DNA of 6,089 nucleotides from Acidimicrobiia bacterium (GTDB lineage Bacteria > Actinomycetota > Acidimicrobiia > Acidimicrobiales > SZUA-35), in contig JAOUGG010000173.1 of assembly GCA_029857855.1 (NCBI GenBank), positions 1 through 6,089 on the forward strand. The letters run 5' to 3'. Positions 1 through 5,798 of the stretch are shown here, piece after piece; position 1 is the first letter of the stretch, and every line of letters begins with the position of its first letter. The translations under genes were made by a program, and so were the position numbers. The notes beneath the pieces are model-generated. The model did no database searches, had not been told where the DNA came from, and was given only the letters and a program-made list of their open reading frames with translations.

Positions 1-18
1 AACGACGTATCGGGCCAT
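1..18 (-). CDS. Partial N-terminus of a leftward gene (six codons)
   Basis: On the minus strand an ATG at 18-16 opens a frame reading MARYVV and runs off the left edge. The reason to take so short a stub seriously is its upstream sequence: the minus strand carries TATCGT (30-25) followed by exactly six bases and then the ATG. This is the same TANNNT-N6-start arrangement seen at the rightward genes of this window, so it looks like a leaderless start. It would be divergent from the methyltransferase fusion gene. Six residues are too few to assign a family. The alternative is that this is non-coding and the real neighbour lies further left. Confidence 0.35.
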
Positions 19-24
19 GGCCTG

Positions 25-53
25 ACGATACCGGCCGCCAGAGGCGGCTAAAC
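25..53 (-). promoter_or_regulatory. Candidate leaderless promoter for the leftward edge gene
   Basis: The minus strand reads TATCGT at 30-25 as a -10 element, six bases before the ATG at 18. About 17 bases upstream lies GTTTAG (53-48), a poor -35 match. A GC-rich palindrome (34-48) fills most of the spacer. The -10 spacing is seen directly; promoter function is inferred. Confidence 0.3.
34..48. repeat. Perfect short palindrome GCCGCC-AGA-GGCGGC
   Basis: Six-base inverted arms (34-39 and 43-48) flank three bases. The palindrome lies between the candidate -35 and -10 boxes of the leftward promoter, where a repressor site would be expected. It could also be a small RNA hairpin belonging to an upstream transcript, but no T-run follows on either strand, which argues against an intrinsic terminator. 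GC-rich palindromes of this size can arise by chance in such DNA. Confidence 0.3.
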
Positions 54-117
54 GGGCGTGCGCCGAGTGTCACCGTCTCGATTCGACTCGACCGACCGCA
101 CCGGGACCTATGACTCT

Positions 118-145
118 TTGGCGAACCGTCGAGGATCCTTACGAT
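118..145 (+). promoter_or_regulatory. Candidate leaderless promoter of the methyltransferase-esterase fusion
   Basis: TTGGCG (118-123), a 16-base spacer and TACGAT (140-145) resemble a housekeeping sigma promoter. The -10 ends six bases before ATG 152, so transcription would begin at or next to the start codon. This supports a start at 152 over the upstream in-frame ATG at 110, which would lie outside such a transcript. Inferred from pattern only. Confidence 0.4.
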
Positions 146-151
146 CCGGGT

Positions 152-2173
152 ATGGAGGCATTCGCCGAGGATGTTGACGAACGACGGCGACGTATGGTCG
201 ATCGCGACATCGCCTCGCGCGGCGTCATCGACGAGCGGGTGTTGAAGGCGATGGGCACCGTGCCCCGCGAGCGGTTCCTGCCCGTACGGATGGCCGAGTT
301 CGCCTACGAGGACACCCCACTGCCCATCGAGGAGGGCCAGACCATCTCCCAGCCGATGATCGTGGCGGTGATGGCCGAGGCCGCCGAGCTCGACGAGCGG
401 AGCCGGGTGCTGGAGATCGGGGCCGGCTCGGGCTACGGCGCTGCGGTTTTGAGCCGGATCGCGGCCGAGGTCTGGACGATCGAGCGCCACGCCCTCCTCG
501 TCGACCAGGCCGCCGGACGCCTGGCCGATCTGGGCTACGACAACGCCCACGTCATCCACGGCGACGGCACCCTCGGTCTGCCCGAGCAGGCCCCGTTCGA
601 CGCCATCGTGGTCACCGCCGGAGGGCCCTCGGTCCCGGAGGCGCTGGTTGAGCAACTGGTGGAGGGCGGCCGTATCGTCATCCCCGTCGGACCCGAAACC
701 CGGGGCCAGCGCCTCCTGCGGGTCCGCCGCGTCGGTGACGACACGGTCGAGGAGGATCTCGGTCCGGTCCGGTTCGTGCCTCTGGTCGGTAAGCAGGGGT
801 GGCAGCCATCGGAGGACCGGGCCCTGGTGGTGCCCCGGCCCCGGTCGGTGCCATCCGGCCTCGCCACCCTGGTCCGGGAGGAGGCCCAGCCGATGTTGTC
901 GATCGAGGAGGCCGAGCTCGGCGGGCTGCTCGACCGGATCGGCGACCATCCGGTGGTCCTGCTCGGCGAGGCCTCGCACGGCACGTCGGAGTTCTACCGG
1001 CTGCGGGCCCGCATCACCCGGGAGCTGATCCTACGTAAGGGCTTCACCGCGGTGGCCGTCGAGGCCGACCACCCGGACGCCGGCCGGATCGACGCCTGGG
1101 TTCGCCACCGGCCCCCGTCCGGTCCGGACTTCGAACCGTTCTCCCGGTTCCCGACCTGGATGTGGCGCAACCGGGAGGTCCGGGACTTCGTCGACTGGCT
1201 CCACCTCCACAATGCCGACGTCGACCCTGCGCATCGGGTCAGCTTCCACGGTCTCGACATCTACAGCCTCTACACCTCCCGGGCTGCGGTCATCGACTAC
1301 CTCGACGGGGTGGATCCCGAGGCGGCGGCCCTGGCCCGCCACCGCTACGGCTGCCTCACCCCGTGGCAGCATGACCCCGCCACCTACGGCCGGGCAGTGG
1401 TCACCGGGAGCTTCGCCGGCTGCCAGGACGAGGTGGTTGGCGTGCTGACCGACCTGCTGCGCCGCCGCCTGGAGTTCGGTTTCGGTCCCGGCCGCGGTCC
1501 CGACGAGGAATTCCTCGATGCCACCCAGAACGCCCTGGTGGTGGCCAACGCCGAGCGTTACTACCGGATCATGTACCACGGCTCCCGGGCCTCGTGGAAC
1601 CTCCGGGACCAGCACATGTTCGAGACCCTCCAGACGATCCGGCTCCGGCGGGGCCCGGCCGCCGGCGTGCCGGCCAAGGTGATCGTGTGGGAGCACAACT
1701 CCCATGTCGGCGACGCCTCGGCCACCGAAATGGGGGCCCGGGGCGAGCACAACGTCGGGATGCTGGCCCGCCGGGAGTACGGCGACGGGGCCTTCCTGGT
1801 CGGCTTCGGCACCCACGAGGGTGTAGTGGCCGCAGCCAGCGATTGGGGTGGCCCGATGGAGCGCAAGTCGATCCGCCCATCCCACCCCGACAGCTACGAG
1901 CGCCTGTGCCACGACACCGGCGTTCCCGCCTTCCTCCTCCACCTGCGCCACGCCGACCGCCGTGAGTTGCGCGACGAGCTGAGCCGGCCCCGGCTGGAGC
2001 GGGCCATCGGGGTCATCTACCGTCCCGAGACCGAGCTGCAGAGCCACTACTTCCAGGCGTCGTTGCCGCGCCAGTTCGACGAGTACGTCTGGTTCGACCG
2101 CTCGTCGCCCATCCACCCGTTGGCGGCCCACGAGGTGGCCGGGGTTCCCGACACCTATCCGTTCGGGTTGTAG
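152..2173 (+). CDS. Fusion of protein-L-isoaspartate O-methyltransferase and erythromycin-esterase-like domain
   Basis: A 673-residue, two-domain cytosolic protein (numbering from ATG 152). Residues about 15-220 are a complete PCMT domain, which methylates isoaspartyl residues of aged proteins using S-adenosylmethionine. They show QTISQP with the expected catalytic Ser66, the SAM motif LEIGAGSGYG (87-96), HGDG (136-139), FDAIVVTA (149-156), GGRIVIPVG (172-180) and RFVPLVGKQGW (207-217). Residues about 245-665 match the erythromycin esterase family (PF05139 type): LLGEASHGTSEFY with Glu273 and His276, AVEAD with Glu304, SWNLRD, WEHNSHVGD with His515 and His518, and IGVIYRPETELQSHYF near the C-terminus. 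These are the residues expected for the metal-independent hydrolase active site, so both halves look intact. Its natural substrate is unknown and macrolide resistance should not be assumed. No Shine-Dalgarno sequence precedes either ATG 110 or ATG 152. I chose 152 because a promoter-like TACGAT lies six bases before it and the 14 extra residues from 110 add nothing recognisable. ATG 110 gives 687 residues and remains possible. Confidence 0.9.
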   Translation: MEAFAEDVDERRRRMVDRDIASRGVIDERVLKAMGTVPRERFLPVRMAEFAYEDTPLPIEEGQTISQPMIVAVMAEAAELDERSRVLEIGAGSGYGAAVLSRIAAEVWTIERHALLVDQAAGRLADLGYDNAHVIHGDGTLGLPEQAPFDAIVVTAGGPSVPEALVEQLVEGGRIVIPVGPETRGQRLLRVRRVGDDTVEEDLGPVRFVPLVGKQGWQPSEDRALVVPRPRSVPSGLATLVREEAQPMLSIEEAELGGLLDRIGDHPVVLLGEASHGTSEFYRLRARITRELILRKGFTAVAVEADHPDAGRIDAWVRHRPPSGPDFEPFSRFPTWMWRNREVRDFVDWLHLHNADVDPAHRVSFHGLDIYSLYTSRAAVIDYLDGVDPEAAALARHRYGCLTPWQHDPATYGRAVVTGSFAGCQDEVVGVLTDLLRRRLEFGFGPGRGPDEEFLDATQNALVVANAERYYRIMYHGSRASWNLRDQHMFETLQTIRLRRGPAAGVPAKVIVWEHNSHVGDASATEMGARGEHNVGMLARREYGDGAFLVGFGTHEGVVAAASDWGGPMERKSIRPSHPDSYERLCHDTGVPAFLLHLRHADRRELRDELSRPRLERAIGVIYRPETELQSHYFQASLPRQFDEYVWFDRSSPIHPLAAHEVAGVPDTYPFGL

Positions 2174-2226
2174 CGCGTTCTGCACCCGGTTGTCCGCGCC
2201 GGGTTGTCTGTGCCGGGCGATCCGTT
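2164..2226 (+). repeat. Degenerate CCGGGTTGTC-like repeats in the convergent gap
   Basis: CGGGTTGT at the very end of the fusion gene (2164-2171) recurs in the gap as three contiguous units of about 14 bases (2185-2198, 2199-2212, 2213-2226). The first two are close copies (CCGGTTGTCCGCG-like and CCGGGTTGTCTGTG); the third is diverged. This is probably local slippage or duplication of the gene end. No coding capacity is evident in this gap. Confidence 0.4.
2184..2204. terminator. Weak hairpin in the convergent gap
   Basis: ACCCGG (2184-2189) and CCGGGT (2199-2204) can form a six-base-pair stem with a nine-base loop, just after the fusion gene stop at 2171-2173. It is followed by TGTCTGTG rather than a clean T-run. 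A second small hairpin, GACCG/CGGTC (2234-2238 and 2243-2247), sits directly after the stop of the leftward gene. Position between convergent genes suggests termination, but neither is a textbook intrinsic terminator. Confidence 0.25.
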
Positions 2227-2247
2227 TGGGTTGGACCGGGATCGGTC

Positions 2248-2724
2248 TCAGGCGGTGTTTGCGCGGAGGCTCTCAATGGCCGGGGCGAGCGTGTTGCCGC
2301 CGGTGCCGTTCGCCGCCTCGACGCCGACCGCGGTGCCGTCGGTGAAGGCGATGGTCATCGGGAGCGACAGCTTGCCGGCCTCGGTGGCGATGGCCAGGAC
2401 GTCGTCGACGGGCCATTCGGCCACCAGCTCCTTGGGCTTGCCCGACATGGTCGAGACCGAGCAGGCCAACAGTCGCCGGTTGGTCACGACCAAGTAGTGC
2501 TGGCCCTCGGGAAATCGTGCGGCCATGCCACCATCGGCCGGGGTGTCCCTGTCGCCCCGACCGGCGGCCAGGGCACCGATGACCCCACCAAGTTCCTTGG
2601 CCAGTATCCTGTTCATCGTGCCCCGCGGGTTCGTCGTGCACGCCGCCAACACCTCCTCGCCGGGTTGAATGCCCAGCTTGTCGGCTGCCTTGCCCACCTT
2701 CTTCACCACGTTGTTCAGCTGCAC
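2248..2724 (-). CDS. Hypothetical protein with possible PH-like C-terminal half
   Basis: A 158-residue soluble protein with no signal peptide or convincing membrane segment; not recognised as a named family. The N-terminus (1-20) is a lysine-rich amphipathic stretch, NNVVKKVGKAADKLG. It is followed by PGEEVLAACTTNPRG (21-35) and a small Gly/Ala-rich stretch (46-55). The C-terminal half contains HYLVVTNRRLLACS (76-89), SGKPKELVAEWP (94-105) and an alternating hydrophobic region with LPMTIAFTDGTAVGVE (121-136). That pattern recalls the bacterial PH-like fold (the 'VTNRRLL' strand), an inference from pattern. The start is GTG 2724, not the upstream in-frame ATG at 2769, because AAGGAG lies eight bases before the GTG. 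The gene is convergent with the fusion gene and divergent from the membrane-protein gene, so it is probably monocistronic. Function unknown. Confidence 0.8.
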   Translation of the reverse strand: MQLNNVVKKVGKAADKLGIQPGEEVLAACTTNPRGTMNRILAKELGGVIGALAAGRGDRDTPADGGMAARFPEGQHYLVVTNRRLLACSVSTMSGKPKELVAEWPVDDVLAIATEAGKLSLPMTIAFTDGTAVGVEAANGTGGNTLAPAIESLRANTA

Positions 2725-2732
2725 GGTTCTAG

Positions 2733-2738
2733 CTCCTT
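2733..2738 (-). promoter_or_regulatory. Strong ribosome binding site fixing a GTG start
   Basis: The minus strand reads AAGGAG here, eight bases before GTG 2724. It decides between that start and the ATG 45 bases further upstream, and makes this gene a leadered transcript unlike most of its neighbours. Confidence 0.75.
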
Positions 2739-2783
2739 CGGTTTCCACTCGTATCGGCCGCCCACCCATGCTTGTGAGATCGG

Positions 2784-2799
2784 CTCAGCGTCTGCTGAG
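2784..2799. promoter_or_regulatory. Perfect palindrome CTCAGC-GTCT-GCTGAG, candidate operator
   Basis: Six-base inverted arms (2784-2789, 2794-2799) around a four-base centre lie in the 105-bp gap between the divergent PH-like and membrane-protein genes. The right arm coincides with where the -35 of the rightward promoter (-10 at 2817-2822) should lie. It also overlaps a TAATCT on the minus strand (2803-2798) that could be the -10 of the leftward gene. A regulator bound here could therefore control both genes. A short direct repeat TGAGAT occurs at 2774-2779 and 2796-2801. Confidence 0.35.
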
Positions 2800-2816
2800 A
2801 TTAGGCGGACCTCGGG

Positions 2817-2822
2817 TACGGT
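2817..2822 (+). promoter_or_regulatory. Candidate -10 (TACGGT) of the membrane-protein gene
   Basis: TACGGT ends seven bases before GTG 2830, giving a leaderless transcript. No Shine-Dalgarno sequence with usable spacing precedes that GTG; the GGTGAG next to it is too close. Confidence 0.4.
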
Positions 2823-2829
2823 CGGTGAG

Positions 2830-3252
2830 GTGTCTGCTACCGACGTTGGTGACGGCGTCATCGACAACATCATCATCGATTCCGCTGCCCACCGCTGGTG
2901 GGGCCTGCTCACACTCATCGTCCTGGCCGCGGCGGTGACACTCCTGACCTGGGACGTCGGCAAGGGTCGCGCCGCCACCCCATCAACCCGGTGGTCGTTT
3001 CTGGCCGCCCAGATCGCCCTGGTCGGCCAGGCGCTGCTCGGCATCAAACTGCTTGATCAGGGGCAGGGAATCGTGCAGCTCTACATCCATTACATCGGCG
3101 GTCTGATTCCGCTCGGGGCCTTTCTGGCCGGGGGCTGGCTGGCCCGGGGCGACACACCTCGCTCGGCTCGGATCCTGCTGATTCTCCTGGTCGTCGGGCT
3201 TGCATCCGGCGTGATGGCCTTCACCATCGGCCAGGCTTACGTCAATGGCTGA
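2830..3252 (+). CDS. Small four-helix integral membrane protein, function unknown
   Basis: A 140-residue protein with a short polar N-terminus (1-20) and four predicted transmembrane helices at roughly 23-41, 56-76, 89-105 and 114-135. Charged loops separate them (DVGKGR, RGDTPRSAR), and there is no signal peptide. The third helix is preceded by QLYIHYIGG, with His87 placed at the membrane edge. Similar HY-G motifs occur in small actinobacterial membrane proteins and could suggest a cofactor ligand, but this is speculative. The open frame extends back to 2497, but that part runs antisense through the PH-like gene and has no coding character. The GTG at 2830 sits just before the first sensible residues and seven bases after a -10-like TACGGT. 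The next gene begins 40 bases downstream on the same strand, so co-transcription is possible. I do not recognise a characterised family. Confidence 0.75.
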   Translation: MSATDVGDGVIDNIIIDSAAHRWWGLLTLIVLAAAVTLLTWDVGKGRAATPSTRWSFLAAQIALVGQALLGIKLLDQGQGIVQLYIHYIGGLIPLGAFLAGGWLARGDTPRSARILLILLVVGLASGVMAFTIGQAYVNG

Positions 3253-3280
3253 CGCGGTCGATGGCGCCAGGTGGACCCGT

Positions 3281-3286
3281 TAGGCT
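3281..3286 (+). promoter_or_regulatory. Candidate -10 (TAGGCT) of the HTH_42 gene
   Basis: TAGGCT ends six bases before ATG 3293 and no Shine-Dalgarno sequence is present, consistent with leaderless initiation. No good -35 is visible about 17 bases upstream, so read-through from the membrane-protein gene is an alternative. Confidence 0.4.
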
Positions 3287-3292
3287 TCGCAG

Positions 3293-4345
3293 ATGGCTGC
3301 GGCACCACTCGAGCTGAGCCGCGGCCAGATCCTGGGCCGCCGGCGCCGGGCGTCGCACCTCGACGAGCGGCTGTCCAAGCTCAATGCCGCGTCGCTGAGA
3401 AAGGCCGCCTGGGCCGGGCTGCAGGACAGCATGCCCCGGGCGGCGGTGCTCGAGCTCCACGCCCGGGTTGGTGGGGTTTCAGCGGATGTGCTTGACGACG
3501 GTCGCCTGGTCCAGGTGTGGGGCCCGCGGTACAGCACCTATGTGATCGCGGCTCGGGATCGTGCGGTGTTCACGCTCGGGAGGCTGCCGGTCGACGAGGC
3601 GGGCTTGGCTCGGGCGGTCGACATGGCCGATCGGCTGGAGGCGCTGCTCGGTTGCGATGCGGAGGAGCAGACCTACTCGGCCGCCGGTCGAGCGCTCGAC
3701 GTCAACCCCAACGCGCTGCGCTACGGCGGCCCGACCGGTCGACTGCTGATCGGTTGGGAGGGCTCGGGCAAACCGACGGTGCGGGTCGTGTCCGACCCCG
3801 ACGTCGACCCGTGGGACGCCCGCCTCGAACTGGCCCGCCGGTACCTGTACATCCTCGGCCCGTCTACCGTCGAAGCCTACGCCCGGTGGTCAGGTGTCAA
3901 GCCGGCCTTGGCCAACGAGGTCTTCCATCGGCTGCGACGCTCGCTCACGCCGGTGCGAACGCCGATCGGTGAGGCGGTGATCCTCAGCCGCGATGCGGAG
4001 AGTTTCGCCGCAGCCGGCGGGCGCCCGGCCGGCGAAGGTGGCGGTTCGCCGCTGGTGCGACTGCTCCCCAGCGGCGACACCTACTTCCTGTTGCAGGGCG
4101 AGGACCGGAAGCTGCTGGTGCCCAAAGCCGCCGACAGGAACCGCCTGTGGACGTCGCGGGTCTGGCCCGGAGCGCTCCTCGTCAACGGTGACGTTGCGGG
4201 AACCTGGCGCCGATCGGGGTCCAAGCTCACGGTCGAGCCATGGCGCCGCATCTCGGCTGAGACCCGCGCCGCCGTCGAGCAGGAGGCGGATTCTCTGCCG
4301 CTCCCACTACCCACTGACGAGCCGATCACCGTCACCTGGACGTAG
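3293..4345 (+). CDS. Winged-helix DNA-binding protein, HTH_42 / AlkZ-like family (candidate DNA glycosylase)
   Basis: A 350-residue cytosolic protein matching the HTH_42 (PF06224) superfamily. Its characterised members, Streptomyces AlkZ and Escherichia coli YcaQ (AlkX), are DNA glycosylases that excise alkylated bases and unhook crosslinks. Visible family features in order: an N-terminal helical segment with WAGLQDSMPRAAVLELHAR (40-58), where the catalytic Gln-containing motif belongs; LVQVWGPRYSTYVI (72-85); a winged-helix section RRYLYILGPSTVEAYARWSG (182-201); LLPSGDTYFLL (257-267); and LLVNGDVAGTWRR...LTVEPW (295-317) in the C-terminal beta region. The motif reads Gln44-Asp45-Ser46, unlike the QxQ of AlkZ or QxD of YcaQ. 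It may therefore be a different subgroup or have altered activity. The start at ATG 3293 follows a TAGGCT -10-like box by six bases. It lies between the membrane protein and sdaA with gaps of about 40 bases on either side. Family assignment is firm; enzyme activity is not proven. Confidence 0.85.
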   Translation: MAAAPLELSRGQILGRRRRASHLDERLSKLNAASLRKAAWAGLQDSMPRAAVLELHARVGGVSADVLDDGRLVQVWGPRYSTYVIAARDRAVFTLGRLPVDEAGLARAVDMADRLEALLGCDAEEQTYSAAGRALDVNPNALRYGGPTGRLLIGWEGSGKPTVRVVSDPDVDPWDARLELARRYLYILGPSTVEAYARWSGVKPALANEVFHRLRRSLTPVRTPIGEAVILSRDAESFAAAGGRPAGEGGGSPLVRLLPSGDTYFLLQGEDRKLLVPKAADRNRLWTSRVWPGALLVNGDVAGTWRRSGSKLTVEPWRRISAETRAAVEQEADSLPLPLPTDEPITVTWT

Positions 4346-4373
4346 CTCCTCGTCATCGGTGGTATTCGCAGGC

Positions 4374-4379
4374 CAGAAT
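4374..4379 (+). promoter_or_regulatory. Candidate -10 (CAGAAT) of sdaA
   Basis: CAGAAT ends five bases before ATG 4385. It fits the ANAAT part of a -10 consensus but lacks the first T. No Shine-Dalgarno sequence is visible. An out-of-frame ATG overlaps its end (4378-4380). This is the weakest of the leaderless candidates here. Confidence 0.3.
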
Positions 4380-4384
4380 GGACC

Positions 4385-5767
4385 ATGGCTCTGAGCGCGT
4401 TCGATCTGTATTCGGTGGGGATCGGGCCGTCGTCGTCGCACACGGTCGGGCCGATGCGGGCTGCGAACATGTTCGTCACCGGGTTGGACGACGACGGGCG
4501 GCTCGCCGAGGTGGCCCGGGTTGAGGTCAACCTCTACGGCTCGCTCGGCGCCACCGGGAAAGGCCACGGCACACCGAAGGCGGTGCTGCTCGGGCTCGAG
4601 GGCGAGGATCCGGCCACCGTCGACACCACCACCGGCGACGCTCGGATCGAAGCGATGGTCGCCGGCGGCCGCCTTCATCTACTGGGTCGTCACGAGATCG
4701 CCTACAGCCCTGACGACGTGATCCTGCACCTGCGAACGTCGTTGCCCGGCCATCCCAACGGCATGACCTTCACCGCGTTCCGGGCCGACGGCGCCGAGAT
4801 CCGGCTACGCACCTACTACTCCGTCGGCGGGGGATTCGTGGTTGACGATGGCGCCAACGGCGCTGCCGATGGTCTGGACCGGATCGTGGCCGACGACACC
4901 ACCGTCCGGTACCCGTTCTCGAGCGGCGACGAGTTGCTGGCCATCTGTGCCGAGCACGATCTGTCGTTCAGCGACGTGATGCTGGCCAACGAGCAGGCCT
5001 GGCGTACCGAGGCCGAGGTGCGTGAGGGGATGCTCTATCGGTGGCAGGTCATGGTCGCCTGCGTCGAGGCCGGGTGCACAACCGAGGGCATCCTGCCCGG
5101 CGGCCTTCGGGTGCCCCGTCGAGCCCCCGCCCTCCACCGTCGCCTCGCCGAGCCGACGACCGGCAACGACCCGCTCCACATCATCGACTTCGTCAACCTC
5201 TACGCCCTCGCCGTCAACGAGGAGAACGCGGCCGGCGGGAGGGTGGTCACCGCCCCCACCAACGGCGCGGCCGGCATCGTTCCCGCCGTGCTCCACTACT
5301 ACGTGCGGTTCGTGCCTGGTGCCGACGACGACGGCATCGTCCGCTTCCTCCTCACCGCAGCGGCCATCGGCATCCTGTTCAAGACAAACGCCTCGATCTC
5401 CGGTGCCGAGGTCGGCTGTCAGGGTGAGGTCGGGTCGGCCTGCTCGATGGCGGCGGGCGCGTTGTGTGAACGCTTCGGCGGCACCCCCGCCCAGGTGGAG
5501 AACGCGGCCGAGGTCGGCATCGAACACAACCTCGGCCTCACCTGTGACCCGGTCGGCGGCCTGGTGCAGATCCCCTGCATCGAACGAAACGCGATGGCCT
5601 CGGTCAAGGCCGTCAACGCCGCCCGTCTCGCCATGCACGGCGACGGCAGCCACAAGGTCAGCCTCGACAAGGCGATCAAGACGATGCGGGACACCGGCCG
5701 CGATATGAAGAAGAAGTACAAGGAGACCTCGCGGGGCGGCCTGGCCGTGAACGTCATCGAATGCTGA
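4385..5767 (+). CDS. sdaA: L-serine dehydratase, single-chain iron-sulfur type
   Basis: A 460-residue enzyme converting L-serine to pyruvate and ammonia with a [4Fe-4S] cluster; cytosolic, amino-acid catabolism. The N-terminal beta domain opens with [22 protein letters not shown] (6-27) and continues through [14 protein letters not shown] (50-63) and YYSVGGGFV (144-152). The C-terminal alpha domain has [14 protein letters not shown] (290-303), [18 protein letters not shown] (333-350), and [18 protein letters not shown] (385-402). Cluster ligands are expected at Cys345, Cys387 and Cys398. The protein ends in VNVIEC, with Cys460 as the last residue. In the Legionella pneumophila enzyme the equivalent cysteines are 343, 385, 396 and the C-terminal 458, so the spacing is conserved with a constant offset of two. 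In that structure the terminal cysteine occupies the fourth cluster position as a tail-in-mouth ligand. Length and motifs indicate an intact enzyme. ATG 4385 is the only start giving the conserved N-terminus. No clear terminator follows. Confidence 0.96.
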   Translation: MALSAFDLYSVGIGPSSSHTVGPMRAANMFVTGLDDDGRLAEVARVEVNLYGSLGATGKGHGTPKAVLLGLEGEDPATVDTTTGDARIEAMVAGGRLHLLGRHEIAYSPDDVILHLRTSLPGHPNGMTFTAFRADGAEIRLRTYYSVGGGFVVDDGANGAADGLDRIVADDTTVRYPFSSGDELLAICAEHDLSFSDVMLANEQAWRTEAEVREGMLYRWQVMVACVEAGCTTEGILPGGLRVPRRAPALHRRLAEPTTGNDPLHIIDFVNLYALAVNEENAAGGRVVTAPTNGAAGIVPAVLHYYVRFVPGADDDGIVRFLLTAAAIGILFKTNASISGAEVGCQGEVGSACSMAAGALCERFGGTPAQVENAAEVGIEHNLGLTCDPVGGLVQIPCIERNAMASVKAVNAARLAMHGDGSHKVSLDKAIKTMRDTGRDMKKKYKETSRGGLAVNVIEC

Positions 5768-5790
5768 CGGGTGCTGACGGTTGCTGTGAC
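5762..5790 (+). repeat. Three 10-base tandem repeats spanning the sdaA stop
   Basis: TGCTGACGGG (5762-5771), TGCTGACGGT (5772-5781) and a diverged TGCTGTGAC (5782-5790) follow each other without gaps. The first contains the sdaA stop codon TGA. The 10-base period equals one helical turn, but slippage is the simplest explanation. Confidence 0.45.
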
Positions 5791-5798
5791 CGAGATCA

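Noticed and set aside
950..2173. Macrolide-resistance gene
   Set aside because: The esterase-like family is broad and mostly not involved in resistance. The fusion to PCMT and the chromosomal context without mobile elements argue for a housekeeping or stress role.
1031..2185. 384-codon open frame on the minus strand across the fusion gene
   Set aside because: It lies antisense to a clearly conserved coding sequence. Its composition (Val/Gly/Ala/Arg-rich, no motif) is that of a high-GC shadow frame.
2725..2769. ATG 2769 as the start of the PH-like gene
   Set aside because: GTG 2724 has AAGGAG eight bases upstream; the extra 15 residues have no such support.
2497..2829. N-terminal extension of the membrane-protein frame back to ATG 2497
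   Set aside because: This part overlaps the PH-like gene antisense, carries no hydrophobic or domain pattern, and the GTG at 2830 has a promoter-like box at the right distance.
4805..5653. 282-codon minus-strand and 228-codon plus-strand alternative frames within sdaA
   Set aside because: Both overlap the conserved serine dehydratase frame and show low-complexity Arg/Ser/Pro or Gly/Val/Asp composition without domains.
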